A DNA stretch of 64,000 nt, taken from positions 39,366 to 103,365 of the forward strand of contig JAJYLZ010000005.1 of the NCBI GenBank assembly GCA_021787395.1, given 5' to 3'. The DNA is from Chloroflexota bacterium. Its GTDB lineage: Bacteria; Chloroflexota; Limnocylindria; Limnocylindrales; CSP1-4. Below, in pieces: positions 28,856 through 37,971 of this stretch (position 1 is the first letter of the stretch; the number at the start of each line of letters is the position of its first letter). The notes under the pieces were generated by a model. It did not search any database. It saw only the letters and a list, made by a program, of their open reading frames with translations, and was not told where the DNA came from. The translations under genes were made by a program, and so were the position numbers.

Positions 28856-28916
28856 GCGCTCGGGCCGGCGTCCTCTTTGACGGCTCCGGCGGGCGCCGGT
28901 AGAATGCATGTCCCAC

Positions 28917-28991
28917 CGCGGGGTGGAGCAGCGGCAGCTCGTCGGGCTCATAACCCGAAGGTCAGGGGTTCGAATCCCCTCCCCGCAACCA
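28917..28991 (+). tRNA. Initiator tRNA-Met (CAT)
   Basis: CGCGGGGTGGAGCAGCGGCAGCTCGTCGGGCTCATAACCCGAAGGTCAGGGGTTCGAATCCCCTCCCCGCAACCA; C1:A72 mismatch and GGG/CCC anticodon stem typical of fMet. Confidence 0.95.
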
Positions 28992-29249
28992 ATTCGCCTC
29001 CCCCTGAAACCCCCGGACCCGACCACCCGGGGGTTTCGTCTTGTCGGGCGCCGGGATGGGCGGCCGCGACGGCGGGGGCGGCATTGGCGGCCGGGGGCGC
29101 AGGGCGCCGGCGCCAGGAGGCCCTGCCATGAGCCACGGGACCCGTGTCGGCTCGGCCAGCTCGGCGGGCGCGCGGTCAGCCCGGAACCCCGATCCTCCTC
29201 GCGAGGCGGCCGCTGCTGTCCCGCGAGCCGCTGGCATCGACGAGCGGGC

Positions 29250-29422
29250 GGATGCTCGCGATCCTGCACCTCGAGCGCGCGGCCGGCCCGCTGGCCTCGG
29301 GTGCGCCGCTGGTCGAGCCGCTGAGCGAGCGCGAGGTCGAGGTCATGCGCCTCGTAGCCCTGGGCCTGCTGGACCGCCATCCGGCCCCAGAGCACGACCG
29401 CCACGCTGCTCAGGGCCGCTGA
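29250..29422 (+). pseudogene. Remnant of a LuxR/MalT-type regulator (HTH start only)
   Basis: ...GAPLVEPLSEREVEVMRLVALGL then loss of similarity. Confidence 0.45.
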
Positions 29423-29490
29423 GCCGGCTGCGGCAGGCGTCGGGACGCGCTCGCGGGTGCCCTCTGCGGGCCCGTCCGGGCTTGGCCGGC

Positions 29491-30135
29491 CTAGCCGCTG
29501 ACCTGCTTGAGGATGGTCGCGATGAGGGGGCTGCCGGCGCCGGCGAAGATGTGGTTGCGCAGCATCCCCGAGGCGTCCACCAGGAACACGTCGCTGGTGT
29601 GGGTCACCTCGTAGTTGCCGTTGGAGTCGGCGGGACCGGACGAGTACTGGACGCCCCAGGCGGCGGCGGCGGCGGCGATCTGGGCGGCGGTCCCGGTGAG
29701 CCCGATGAACCCCGCCTGGTACAGGTCCAGGTAGGACTTCATCACGGCGGCGGTGTCGCGGGCCGGGTCCACCGTGACGAAGACCACCTTCGCCGGCAGC
29801 CCGGACTGGGCGATCGCGGTGCGCAGGTCGGCAAGCGTGGTCGGGCACACGTCGGTGCAGTGCGTGTAGCCGAAGAAGACGAACACCGGCGTGCCCCGGA
29901 GCGACGTGATGTCGAAGGCCTGGCCGTTCTGGTCGGTGAGCTGGAGCGGGGGCTCGGGCTTGGCCGGGCTGTACTCGGTCTCGCTCATGCCCATCGCCAG
30001 GTTGCTGGCGGAGGCGCCGGGGTCGAGCATGATCACCGACGGGGACGGGGCGGCGCTCGTGCAGGCGGAGAGCGCCAGCAGCAGGACCGCGGCGAGCGCG
30101 GCGGGACCGACGGGGCGGCGGGTTCTCGGGGTCAC
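29491..30135 (-). CDS. SCO1/SenC family copper chaperone lipoprotein
   Basis: LTDQNGQAFDITSLRGTPVFVFFGYTHCTDVCPTTLADLRTAI...VVFVTVDPARDTAAVMKSYL; lipobox ALSAC. Confidence 0.92.
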   Translation of the reverse strand: MTPRTRRPVGPAALAAVLLLALSACTSAAPSPSVIMLDPGASASNLAMGMSETEYSPAKPEPPLQLTDQNGQAFDITSLRGTPVFVFFGYTHCTDVCPTTLADLRTAIAQSGLPAKVVFVTVDPARDTAAVMKSYLDLYQAGFIGLTGTAAQIAAAAAAWGVQYSSGPADSNGNYEVTHTSDVFLVDASGMLRNHIFAGAGSPLIATILKQVSG

Positions 30136-30386
30136 GGTCCTCAGGGTAGCCCCGTCCACCCGATGACGCCGTCGGGCGCCGGTCAGGGCAGGGCCGGGCC
30201 AGGGTCGGTCCAGCCGAGGCCCAGGGGTCGGCGGCCGCCCCGCCGTCAGGAAGCCGCCGCCGGCCGGTTCTTCGCGGCTCGCGCCTGCGCGGATCGTCCA
30301 TTGGCGGCCAGTCCCGGTGCCGGGGCGCCCGGCGGACGGCCACACAGCCCGCGGCGGATCCGCCCCGACCCGCGCGCCAGGATGCG

Positions 30387-31181
30387 TCAGTCCCAGCGGA
30401 ACTTGCGCGCCGCGAGGCCGGCGAGGAGCACCGCCCACACGCCCAGGACCACCACGGCCTCGGTCGCGTCGCCCGCGGCCCCGCCGAGCCCGATCGTGAG
30501 CGCCCTGGTCAGGGCCGCCGGGGGCAGCAGCAGCGACGCCGAGGCGAGCGTTGCCGGCAGCTTGTCGAGCGGCATGATCACGCCGCCGATCACGAGTGAC
30601 ACCAGGAACAGCAGGTTGGCCAGGGCCAGCGTCGCCTCGGCGCGCAGCGTGCCCGCCATCAGGAGGCCGAACCCCGCGAACGCCACGGTGCCCAGCACCA
30701 GCCCGGCCAGGACCAGCGGCGCCGAGACGGCCGGCCCCGCGGACCAGCCGAGCGCGAGCGCGATCGCGACCAGCAGCACCACCTGCACGGCCTCCACGAC
30801 GATGACCCCGGCCGTCTTGGACGCGACCAGGGCCGACGTCCCTGCCGGCGACCCGCCGAGCCGCTTGATGACGCCGTACGAGCGCTCGAAGCCGGTGGCG
30901 ATCGCGAGCGACACCATCGAGGCGGCGAGGATCGCCAGCGACATCGACCCCGGCAGCATCCGGTCAACCGGCCTGCCGGTCGAGGAGCCGCCCGACAGGT
31001 CGAAGGACGAGAACACGAGCAGCACGCCGGCCGGGATCACGAACGTGATCAGCAGGCTCTCGCCGCGGCGCATGGCCAGGCGAAGCTCGTTGGCCGTCAG
31101 CGCGAGCGTCTTGGACGTCCACGAGGCGGGCCGCGCGGGAGCGCCCGTCCCGAGCAGCCGGGTGCCGTCAGGCCCGCTCAC
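30387..31181 (-). CDS. ABC-2 type transporter permease
   Basis: FVIPAGVLLVFSSFD...FERSYGVIKRLGGSPAGTSALVASKTAGV; adjacent ATPase. Confidence 0.82.
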   Translation of the reverse strand: MSGPDGTRLLGTGAPARPASWTSKTLALTANELRLAMRRGESLLITFVIPAGVLLVFSSFDLSGGSSTGRPVDRMLPGSMSLAILAASMVSLAIATGFERSYGVIKRLGGSPAGTSALVASKTAGVIVVEAVQVVLLVAIALALGWSAGPAVSAPLVLAGLVLGTVAFAGFGLLMAGTLRAEATLALANLLFLVSLVIGGVIMPLDKLPATLASASLLLPPAALTRALTIGLGGAAGDATEAVVVLGVWAVLLAGLAARKFRWD

Positions 31182-32209
31182 GCCTCTCCTCCCGCCTCGG
31201 CCGCGGCATCCGCGCCGACCAGCTCCAGATACCGCTCCTCGAGACTCGCGGCGCCGAGGCGCAGCTCGGTGATCAGCAGCCCGCGGTCGGCGCACCACGC
31301 CGCGAGCCGGGCGACCATCCCGGGGTCCGGCGCGTCGGCCAGGCCCTCGAGCTCGTAGTGGTGGCCCGCGCCAGCATCGACCACCCGCGCGGCCGGGGCG
31401 GACTGGCCGGCGACGGCCGCGACCAGCGCCGCGCGCTCACCCTCGGCCAGCGGTGCCGACAGCCGGAAGCGGACTCGTGGAGCGCCCGCGCCCGTCAGCT
31501 CAGCCGGCGTCCCGTAGGCCACGATCCGCCCGCGGTCCAGCACCGCGACATGGTCGGCCAGGCGCTCGACGTCGCCCAGCTCGTGCGTGGTCAGCAGGAT
31601 GGTCGTGCCGGCCGCCCGCAGCCCGGCGATCCGCTCCCGCGTGGCCTGCTTGGCCGCCGGGTCCATGCCCGCCGTGGGCTCGTCGAGGACCAGCAGCTCG
31701 GGGCGCCCGAGCAGGGCGATGGCGAGGCTCAGGCGCTGCCGCTCGCCGCCGGACAGGCGCCGGTAGCGGGTCGCGGCGGCTCGCCCGAGGTCCACCGCCT
31801 CGAGCAGGTCGTCGGGGTCCTCCGCGTCCCGGTAGAAGCGGGCGTACAGGCGCAGGACCTCGCGCGGGGTGGACCGGTTGTCGATCCCGCCCTCCTGGAG
31901 CATCAGCCCGATCCGGGGGCGAAGCGCGCTGCCGTCCCGCGCGGGGTCCAGCCCGAGCACGCTGACCGTGCCGGCATCGGCCCTGCGGTAGCCCTCGATG
32001 ATCTCGACCGTGGTGGTCTTGCCGGCGCCGTTGGGTCCGAGCAGGCTGAGCAGCTCGCCGCGGCGCACCTCGAACGACACGCCGGCCAGGATCCGGCGAG
32101 CGCCGTACGACTTGCGGACGTCGTGGACGCGGACGGCGCCGTCGCCGGCCGCGGGCGGTGCGGGGGCGGCGGGCGATGCGGGAGCGGCGGGCGATGCGGG
32201 AGCGGTCAT
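31178..32209 (-). CDS. ABC transporter ATP-binding protein
   Basis: LLSLLGPNGAGKTTTVEIIEGYRRADAG...LSGGERQRLSLAIALLGRPELLVLDEPTAGMDP. Confidence 0.92.
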   Translation of the reverse strand: MTAPASPAAPASPAAPAPPAAGDGAVRVHDVRKSYGARRILAGVSFEVRRGELLSLLGPNGAGKTTTVEIIEGYRRADAGTVSVLGLDPARDGSALRPRIGLMLQEGGIDNRSTPREVLRLYARFYRDAEDPDDLLEAVDLGRAAATRYRRLSGGERQRLSLAIALLGRPELLVLDEPTAGMDPAAKQATRERIAGLRAAGTTILLTTHELGDVERLADHVAVLDRGRIVAYGTPAELTGAGAPRVRFRLSAPLAEGERAALVAAVAGQSAPAARVVDAGAGHHYELEGLADAPDPGMVARLAAWCADRGLLITELRLGAASLEERYLELVGADAAAEAGGEA

Positions 32210-32841
32210 GGCTTGATCTTCGCGTACTGCGTGGCGAACTGCTGTGCCGTCAATTCGCCGACCTGGATCGCCCGGATGACGCCCGTCCTGTCGATGAAGA
32301 ACGTCTGGGGCGGCGCCGTGATCCGGTAGTCCGCAGCGATCGTCCCGTCAGGGTCGGTCACGGTCGGCCAGGTGGCGCCGAAATCGGTCGCGAAGGCCCT
32401 CGCGAGGTCGGTCTCATCCTTGTACAGGACCCCCACCACGGCAAGGCCGTCGGTTGGCCCGAGGGCGGCGAGCTCCTCGCGGAAGATCGGGAACTCGTCC
32501 CGGCAGGGGACGCACCACGAGGCCCAGAAGTTGACCACCACGGGGTGGCCCGCGAGGCCGGCCAGGCTGACGGCGGAGCCGTCGAGCGCAGTGCCCGAGA
32601 TGGACGGGGCCCGGTTGCCGACCTCCGGGAGCGGGCCGGCGGTGGTGCCGCACGCGGCGGCGAGCAGCGCGGCCCCGAGGATCGCGGCGGGGAGGAGGGG
32701 CGGTCGGCGAATGGCGTGGTACCTGCTTGACGGCCAGCGTTGCCGTCCTCGCAGGGCCGGTCGTTCCGTGGATCTAGAGATTGTGGGGAACGTCGGCGCG
32801 GTTGTCGAACGGCCGGCGATGGGCCGCGCGGCGCACCGCAC
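32206..32841 (-). CDS. TlpA-like thioredoxin-fold lipoprotein (start uncertain)
   Basis: PVVVNFWASWCVPCRDEFPIFREELAAL...YRITAPPQTFFIDRTGVI; lipobox LAAAC; no other usual in-frame start seen. Confidence 0.85.
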   Translation of the reverse strand: MRCAARPIAGRSTTAPTFPTISRSTERPALRGRQRWPSSRYHAIRRPPLLPAAILGAALLAAACGTTAGPLPEVGNRAPSISGTALDGSAVSLAGLAGHPVVVNFWASWCVPCRDEFPIFREELAALGPTDGLAVVGVLYKDETDLARAFATDFGATWPTVTDPDGTIAADYRITAPPQTFFIDRTGVIRAIQVGELTAQQFATQYAKIKP

Positions 32842-32850
32842 CGCGGCGCG

Positions 32851-33528
32851 CTACACCAGGTACAGCACCGAGAACAGGACGATCCAGACCACGTCCACGA
32901 AGTGCCAGTACAGCGACACCGCCTCGACCATGTCGTGGCGGCGGGCGTTGAACTGGCCCGCCCGGCCCCGGTAGGCCACCGCGGCCAGCATCAGGGTCCC
33001 GCCCAGGACGTGGAGACCGTGGAAGCCCGTGAGGGTGAAGTACGTCGAGCCGAACAGCCCCGTGCTCAGGGTCACGCCCTCGTGCATGAGCACTGTGTAG
33101 TCGTAGGCCTGGAGCAGCAAGAACGCGACGCCCATCACGAAGGTCAGGCTGATCGCCCGGACGAACGTGCGCTGGTCGCCGCGCCGGATCGCCAGCACGC
33201 CCCACTGGCACACGAACGAGGACAGGATCAGGATCACCGTGGCCGGGACGATGAGGTTCAGCGCCCCGGACTCCGTCGTCAGGCGCCACGGGTTGAGGAT
33301 GCCGACGTCCTGGGTGGGCGGCCAGACGTGGGTGGCCACGCCGTTGATGACCTCGGTGTGGCCCGCCCGGATCGAGAAGTAGGCGGCGAACAGGCCGGCG
33401 AAGAACATCACCTCGGAGGTGATGAACAGGAGCATGCCCAGGACCGGGTTGCCCAGCCCTCGCGCAGGGTGGCTTGCCGTCTTCACGCGGCCCGCCGCAG
33501 CGGGCAAGACGGTGGCGTCGGCGCTCAT
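32851..33528 (-). CDS. Cytochrome c oxidase subunit III
   Basis: MLLFITSEVMFFAGLFAAYFSIRAG...FTLTGFHGLHVLGGTLML...SLYWHFVDVVWIVLFSVLYLV. Confidence 0.93.
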   Translation of the reverse strand: MSADATVLPAAAGRVKTASHPARGLGNPVLGMLLFITSEVMFFAGLFAAYFSIRAGHTEVINGVATHVWPPTQDVGILNPWRLTTESGALNLIVPATVILILSSFVCQWGVLAIRRGDQRTFVRAISLTFVMGVAFLLLQAYDYTVLMHEGVTLSTGLFGSTYFTLTGFHGLHVLGGTLMLAAVAYRGRAGQFNARRHDMVEAVSLYWHFVDVVWIVLFSVLYLV

Positions 33529-33697
33529 CCTCACCTCTCGTCCGGCCGCGGCCCCGTCCGACCACCGGTCCTCAGGCCGCAATGCGCGGCCCATGATAGA
33601 CGGCAATCGCGTTCTGGGGGTCCAATGGCCGGTAGCCGGGTGACCAACGGCCCGTGGAATGGGCGACGCAAGGCCCGGTTCGGCGAATCAGGGAACA

Positions 33698-34738
33698 ATG
33701 TCCGGCGTGAACCGCCGGATCGCTGCTGTCGCGGGCGCCCTGCTGGCGCTGGGCCTCGTCCTCGTCGCAACCCCCGTGGCGCTCGCGCACGAGGGCGACA
33801 GCCTCCCCGCGCCCACCGTCTTGACGTTCCTGTTCGACTGGGGCTTCGACCCGACGCTGTGGGTCCCCGCCATCGCGACCCTCGCCCTCTGGCTGTGGGG
33901 CGTCCGACGCGCCAACCGGGCGCACCCCGACCGACCGGTGGCGATGTCGCGGACGCTGTTCTTCGTGGCCGGTGTGGCCGTCCTGCTGGTGGCGCTCGAC
34001 TCCGCGGTCGGCCTCTACGACGACACGCTGCTGTCCGACCACATGGTCCAGCACCTGCTGCTGACCCTGATCGCGCCGCCGCTGCTCCTGCTCGGCGGGC
34101 CGGTGACCCTGGCGCTCCAGGCCGCGTCACCCGGCTTCCGCCGCCGGTGGATCCTGCCGGTGCTCCACTCGCGGGTGCTGCGCCAGCTCGGACGCCCGGT
34201 GGTGGCGTGGCTGCTGTTCGCGGGGATCCTGTGGGGCACGCACTTCTCGCCGATCTACGAGCTGTCGCTGGAGAACAACTGGATCCACGACGGCGAGCAC
34301 CTCCTGTACGTCGGGTCGGCGCTGCTGTTCTGGCTGCCGGTCATCCGCCGCAACCCGGCGCCGTGGCGGCTCAGCCCGGCGGCCAGCGTGCTGTACGTGG
34401 GCCTGCAGGCGCCGCAGATGACGTTCCTGGCCCTCGCCATCTTCATGGCGCCGGAGCCGCTCTACGCGCACTACGCGAACGCCGTCCGGACGTGGGGGCC
34501 GACGGCCTTGGCGGACCAGCAGCTGGCGGGCGGGATCATGTGGGTCGGCGGCGACCTGGTGTTCTTCGTGGTCGGGCTGCTGCTCGTGATCGCCTGGATG
34601 CAGGATGAGGAGCGAGGTGCGGCGCGGGTGGACCGGCAGCTCGACGCGGCGCGCGCCCGGGCACTCGAGGCGGCCGGCTCGGCGCTGTCGGCCGGTCAGC
34701 CCTCGGGGGGCACGGAGGCGCCCAGGTACTCGAGGTAG
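33698..34738 (+). CDS. CtaG-like cytochrome c oxidase assembly membrane protein
   Basis: LLSDHMVQHLLLTLIAPPLLLLGGPVTLALQ...WGTHFSPIYELSLENNWIHDGEHLLYVGSALLFWLPV. Confidence 0.88.
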   Translation: MSGVNRRIAAVAGALLALGLVLVATPVALAHEGDSLPAPTVLTFLFDWGFDPTLWVPAIATLALWLWGVRRANRAHPDRPVAMSRTLFFVAGVAVLLVALDSAVGLYDDTLLSDHMVQHLLLTLIAPPLLLLGGPVTLALQAASPGFRRRWILPVLHSRVLRQLGRPVVAWLLFAGILWGTHFSPIYELSLENNWIHDGEHLLYVGSALLFWLPVIRRNPAPWRLSPAASVLYVGLQAPQMTFLALAIFMAPEPLYAHYANAVRTWGPTALADQQLAGGIMWVGGDLVFFVVGLLLVIAWMQDEERGAARVDRQLDAARARALEAAGSALSAGQPSGGTEAPRYSR

Positions 34739-35709
34739 CGGTCCTGGTCCACGTTGCCGCCCGACACGACGCCGACGATCGGGCCGTCCGCGGGGTTCAG
34801 GCCCAGCTCCCGCGCGTGGAAGCGCATCGCCGCCACGGGCAGCGCTCCCGAGGGCTCCACCACCAGGCGCGCCTCCTCGGCGGCAAGCCGGACGGCCGCG
34901 GCGATCTCCGCCTCGGACACCGTCACGATGCGCGCCATCTGCGCCGACAGGTGGGCGAAGTTGAGGCGTCCGATCGACTGGGTGCGCGTGCCGTCGGCGA
35001 TGGTGCGGCTCACCCGCTCGGCCTCCCAGCGGACGATCCGGCCGGTCTCGAGCGACTCGCGCGCGTCGGCGGCGAGCTCGGGCTCCACGCCGATCACCCG
35101 CGCCCGGGGCGCCAGCGCCCGGACCGCCGCGGCCACGCCGCTCGCCAGCCCGCCGCCGCCCACCGGCACCAGCACGGCCGCGACGTCGGGCATGTCCTCC
35201 GCGATCTCGAGGCCGCAGGTGCCCTGGCCCGCCACGATGCGCCGGTCGTCGTAGGGCGGGATGATCGCGAGCCCGCGCTCCGCCGCGATCTGCTCGGCGA
35301 CTCGCCGGCGCTCGTCCGATGCGGTGCCGACGACCACCACCTCGGCACCGTCCGCCTCGACGCGGGCCTTCTTGAGCGGCGGGGCGTCCGACGGCATGAC
35401 GATGACGGCCGGCACGCCGAACAGCCGCGCCGCACGGGCCACGCCCTGCGCGTGGTTGCCCGAGGAGTAGGTGATCAGCCCTCGCGCCCGCTCGTCCGGC
35501 GGCAGCGAGGCGGCGGCGTGGTACGCCCCGCGCAGCTTGAACGCGCCGATCGGCTGGAGCGACTCCGCCTTGAGCCACTGCCGGCGCTCCGGCGCGCCGA
35601 ACGGGACGAGCGGCGTGCGGAGGGCGACGCCGGCGAGCACGCCTGCCGCGGCGCGGATGTCGTCGATCGTGACCAGGCGCGGCGCTTCCTCGGCGGCGCC
35701 CCCGCTCAT
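34696..35709 (-). CDS. Threonine dehydratase-like PLP enzyme
   Basis: LKAESLQPIGAFKLRGAYHA...ITYSSGNHAQGVARAARLFG...LVPVGGGGLASG. Confidence 0.9.
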   Translation of the reverse strand: MSGGAAEEAPRLVTIDDIRAAAGVLAGVALRTPLVPFGAPERRQWLKAESLQPIGAFKLRGAYHAAASLPPDERARGLITYSSGNHAQGVARAARLFGVPAVIVMPSDAPPLKKARVEADGAEVVVVGTASDERRRVAEQIAAERGLAIIPPYDDRRIVAGQGTCGLEIAEDMPDVAAVLVPVGGGGLASGVAAAVRALAPRARVIGVEPELAADARESLETGRIVRWEAERVSRTIADGTRTQSIGRLNFAHLSAQMARIVTVSEAEIAAAVRLAAEEARLVVEPSGALPVAAMRFHARELGLNPADGPIVGVVSGGNVDQDRYLEYLGASVPPEG

Positions 35710-36056
35710 CGATGCCGCCCGGCGGCCGCCTTCTTCTGGCACTCGATGCAGTGAGCGGCGGCCGGCAGGGCCTCCAGGCGCGCGGCGGCGATCGGCTGGC
35801 CGCAGGTGATGCAGATGCCGTAGGTGCCCGCGTCGATGCGCCCCAGCGCCGCGTCCACAGCCTCGATCAGAAGCTGGTTGTGCTCGCGGAGGGCGAGGTC
35901 GCGCTGCTGCGCGAAGACCTGGCTCGCGGCCGCCGCCTGCGACCCGTAGGTCATCGGGTCGGGGGCCTGGATCGTCATCTCCTCCTGCTCCGCCATGAGG
36001 CGGGCGCGCTCTTCCAGCAGGGCGGTCCGGGCGAGCTCAAGGGGCGTGGGCTTCAT
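35706..36056 (-). CDS. TraR/DksA family zinc-finger protein
   Basis: ALGRIDAGTYGICITCGQPIAAARLEALPAAAHCIECQKK. Confidence 0.9.
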   Translation of the reverse strand: MKPTPLELARTALLEERARLMAEQEEMTIQAPDPMTYGSQAAAASQVFAQQRDLALREHNQLLIEAVDAALGRIDAGTYGICITCGQPIAAARLEALPAAAHCIECQKKAAAGRHR

Positions 36057-36144
36057 GGCCGCATGCTACTCCGGGCTGGGGTAGCCTCGGACCGTCAGTG
36101 CGCCGGGCGTGCGTGTCCCGGCGGCAACCGAGGAGCACGCGCCG

Positions 36145-36318
36145 ATGGCCATCGCGAAGGACCCCGTCTGCGGCATGGACGTGGACACCGAGAAGTCCCA
36201 GCTCTCGCTCGAGCACGACGGGCAGACCTACTGGTTCTGCGGCAAGGGCTGCCTGCTCGAGTTCAAGGACGACCCCGACAAGTACCTCGACCCGAACTAC
36301 GTCCCGCAGGGGATGTGA
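36145..36318 (+). CDS. YHS domain protein
   Basis: AKDPVCGMDVDTEKSQLSLEHDGQTYWFCGKGCLLEFKDDPDKYL. Confidence 0.92.
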   Translation: MAIAKDPVCGMDVDTEKSQLSLEHDGQTYWFCGKGCLLEFKDDPDKYLDPNYVPQGM

Positions 36319-36402
36319 GGCGCGCCCGCCCGACCCGTCCGCGCGGGCGCTGACCCGGGCCGCGCCGCCCGCGCGTCCCCCGAACTGGGCGATGATGCGC
36401 GC

Positions 36403-37080
36403 ATGCCCGTCCTCGACCGCCTGACGCCCCCGCCGCTGGTCGCCGTCTTCGACGCGTACGGCACGCTGTTCGACGTCCACTCCGCCGTCGCCCGGCACGC
36501 CGCTGCGCTCGGCGGAGCCGCCGGGCCGTTCTCGGAGGCGTGGCGCGCCAAGCAGCTCGAGTACACGTGGGTGCGCTCGCTGGCCGGCCGCTACCGGGAC
36601 TTCGAGGCAGTGACGGAGGACGCCCTCGACGCCGCCTTCGCGCTGCACCCGGCCGTCGACCCGGGGCTCCGCGGCCGGCTGCTCGAGGCCTACCGAGTCC
36701 TCGACCCGTACCCGGAGGTGCCCGAGGTGCTCGGACGGATCCGCGGCCGGGGGATCCGGACGGCGATCCTCTCGAACGGGACCGCCGCGATGCTGTCGGA
36801 CGCCGTGGCGGCAGCCGGGCTCGCTGCGCAGTTCGACGGCGTCCTCTCGGTGGACGGCCTGGGCGTCTACAAGCCGGACCCGCGCGTGTACGCGACGGTC
36901 CTCGAGGCGTTCGGGACGGCCCGCCGCGAGACGCTGTTCGTGTCCTCGAACCGCTGGGACGTCGCCGGAGCGGCCGCGTTCGGGCTGGCGTGCGTGTGGG
37001 TCAACCGCTCGGGCAGGCCGGACGAGTACGGCGACTTGCCGCCGCTCGCGACCGTCGCCACGCTGGACGACCTCGCGTAG
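36403..37080 (+). CDS. HAD-superfamily haloacid dehalogenase type II
   Basis: VAVFDAYGTLFDVHSAVARH...TAILSNGTAAML...LFVSSNRWDVAGAAAFGLACVWVNRSG. Confidence 0.9.
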   Translation: MPVLDRLTPPPLVAVFDAYGTLFDVHSAVARHAAALGGAAGPFSEAWRAKQLEYTWVRSLAGRYRDFEAVTEDALDAAFALHPAVDPGLRGRLLEAYRVLDPYPEVPEVLGRIRGRGIRTAILSNGTAAMLSDAVAAAGLAAQFDGVLSVDGLGVYKPDPRVYATVLEAFGTARRETLFVSSNRWDVAGAAAFGLACVWVNRSGRPDEYGDLPPLATVATLDDLA

Positions 37081-37223
37081 GGCCGGCGGACGGCCGCGGC
37101 AGCGCATAAGTCTGCGCTAAGCGGGCCTGCCTAGGCTCCGGGGTCCGCAGGCCAGGTCGAGGGCACCCGAGGAGCGACCGCCCGCGGAAGCTCGGCCCGG
37201 GCGCCCCGGGCGAGGAGGTTGCG

Positions 37224-37319
37224 ATGCGGGTTCTCGTGCGGGTCGCGGTGGCGGCACTCGGACCCTGGACGGCGCTGGCGGTGCTGCTGGCGGCGGAGAC
37301 GGCGAAGCGGTGGCCCTGA
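37224..37319 (+). CDS. Candidate membrane microprotein (31 aa) MRVLVRVAVAALGPWTALAVLLAAETAKRWP
   Basis: GAGGAGG SD 5 nt before ATG; hydrophobic core; C-terminal ETAKRWP shared with micro-ORF at 42634-42732. Confidence 0.5.
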   Translation: MRVLVRVAVAALGPWTALAVLLAAETAKRWP

Positions 37320-37567
37320 TGCGCGAGCGGAGTCGCCTCGCGGGCATCGGCTCGGAGGCGTCGAGCCGGCGCTGGTAGGACCGGGCGCGCCGCCGACGTT
37401 CCGGGGCGCGCCTGCCGGGCGGCTTAGTCCGCCGATCCGGCGGCGCCGTCTCGGGATCGCCGACGGCCTCAAACGGCACCCCGCGCGTCTGACGCGGTGA
37501 TACGCTTCCGGGCAGACTCGGCTCGTCCGATGTGTCAGCCGCGACTTCGATCAGGAGACAACCCCAG

Positions 37568-37858
37568 ATGACGTATGTGATCGCCGAGCCCTGCGTCGAC
37601 GTGATGGACACCGCTTGCGTGTCGGTCTGCCCGGTGGACTGCATCCACCTCGACGAGGGCACGGACCGCATGCTCTACATCGACCCGAACGAGTGCATCG
37701 ACTGCGGTGCCTGCGAGCCCGAGTGCCCCGTGAACGCGATCTTCCCGGAGGAGAGCGTCCCGGCCGAGTGGACCGCCTACACGCCGATCAACGCGCAGTG
37801 GTACCAGGACAAGGCGGCAGCCCGCGCCGCCCTGGAGGCGGTCAAGCCGCGCGCCTGA
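37568..37858 (+). CDS. Ferredoxin (7Fe/8Fe FdxA-like)
   Basis: CVDVMDTACVSVCPVDCIHL...IDPNECIDCGACEPECPVNAIF. Confidence 0.94.
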   Translation: MTYVIAEPCVDVMDTACVSVCPVDCIHLDEGTDRMLYIDPNECIDCGACEPECPVNAIFPEESVPAEWTAYTPINAQWYQDKAAARAALEAVKPRA

Positions 37859-37971
37859 CGCGAGGCCGGTGCGCCGGCCTGCCACCCACACGGCCCCGCG
37901 GCTGCCGCGGGGCCGTTCTGATTCCCGGGGCCGGCACGAGCCCGGCGCGGAGGCGCCCGTAGACTGGGGCC

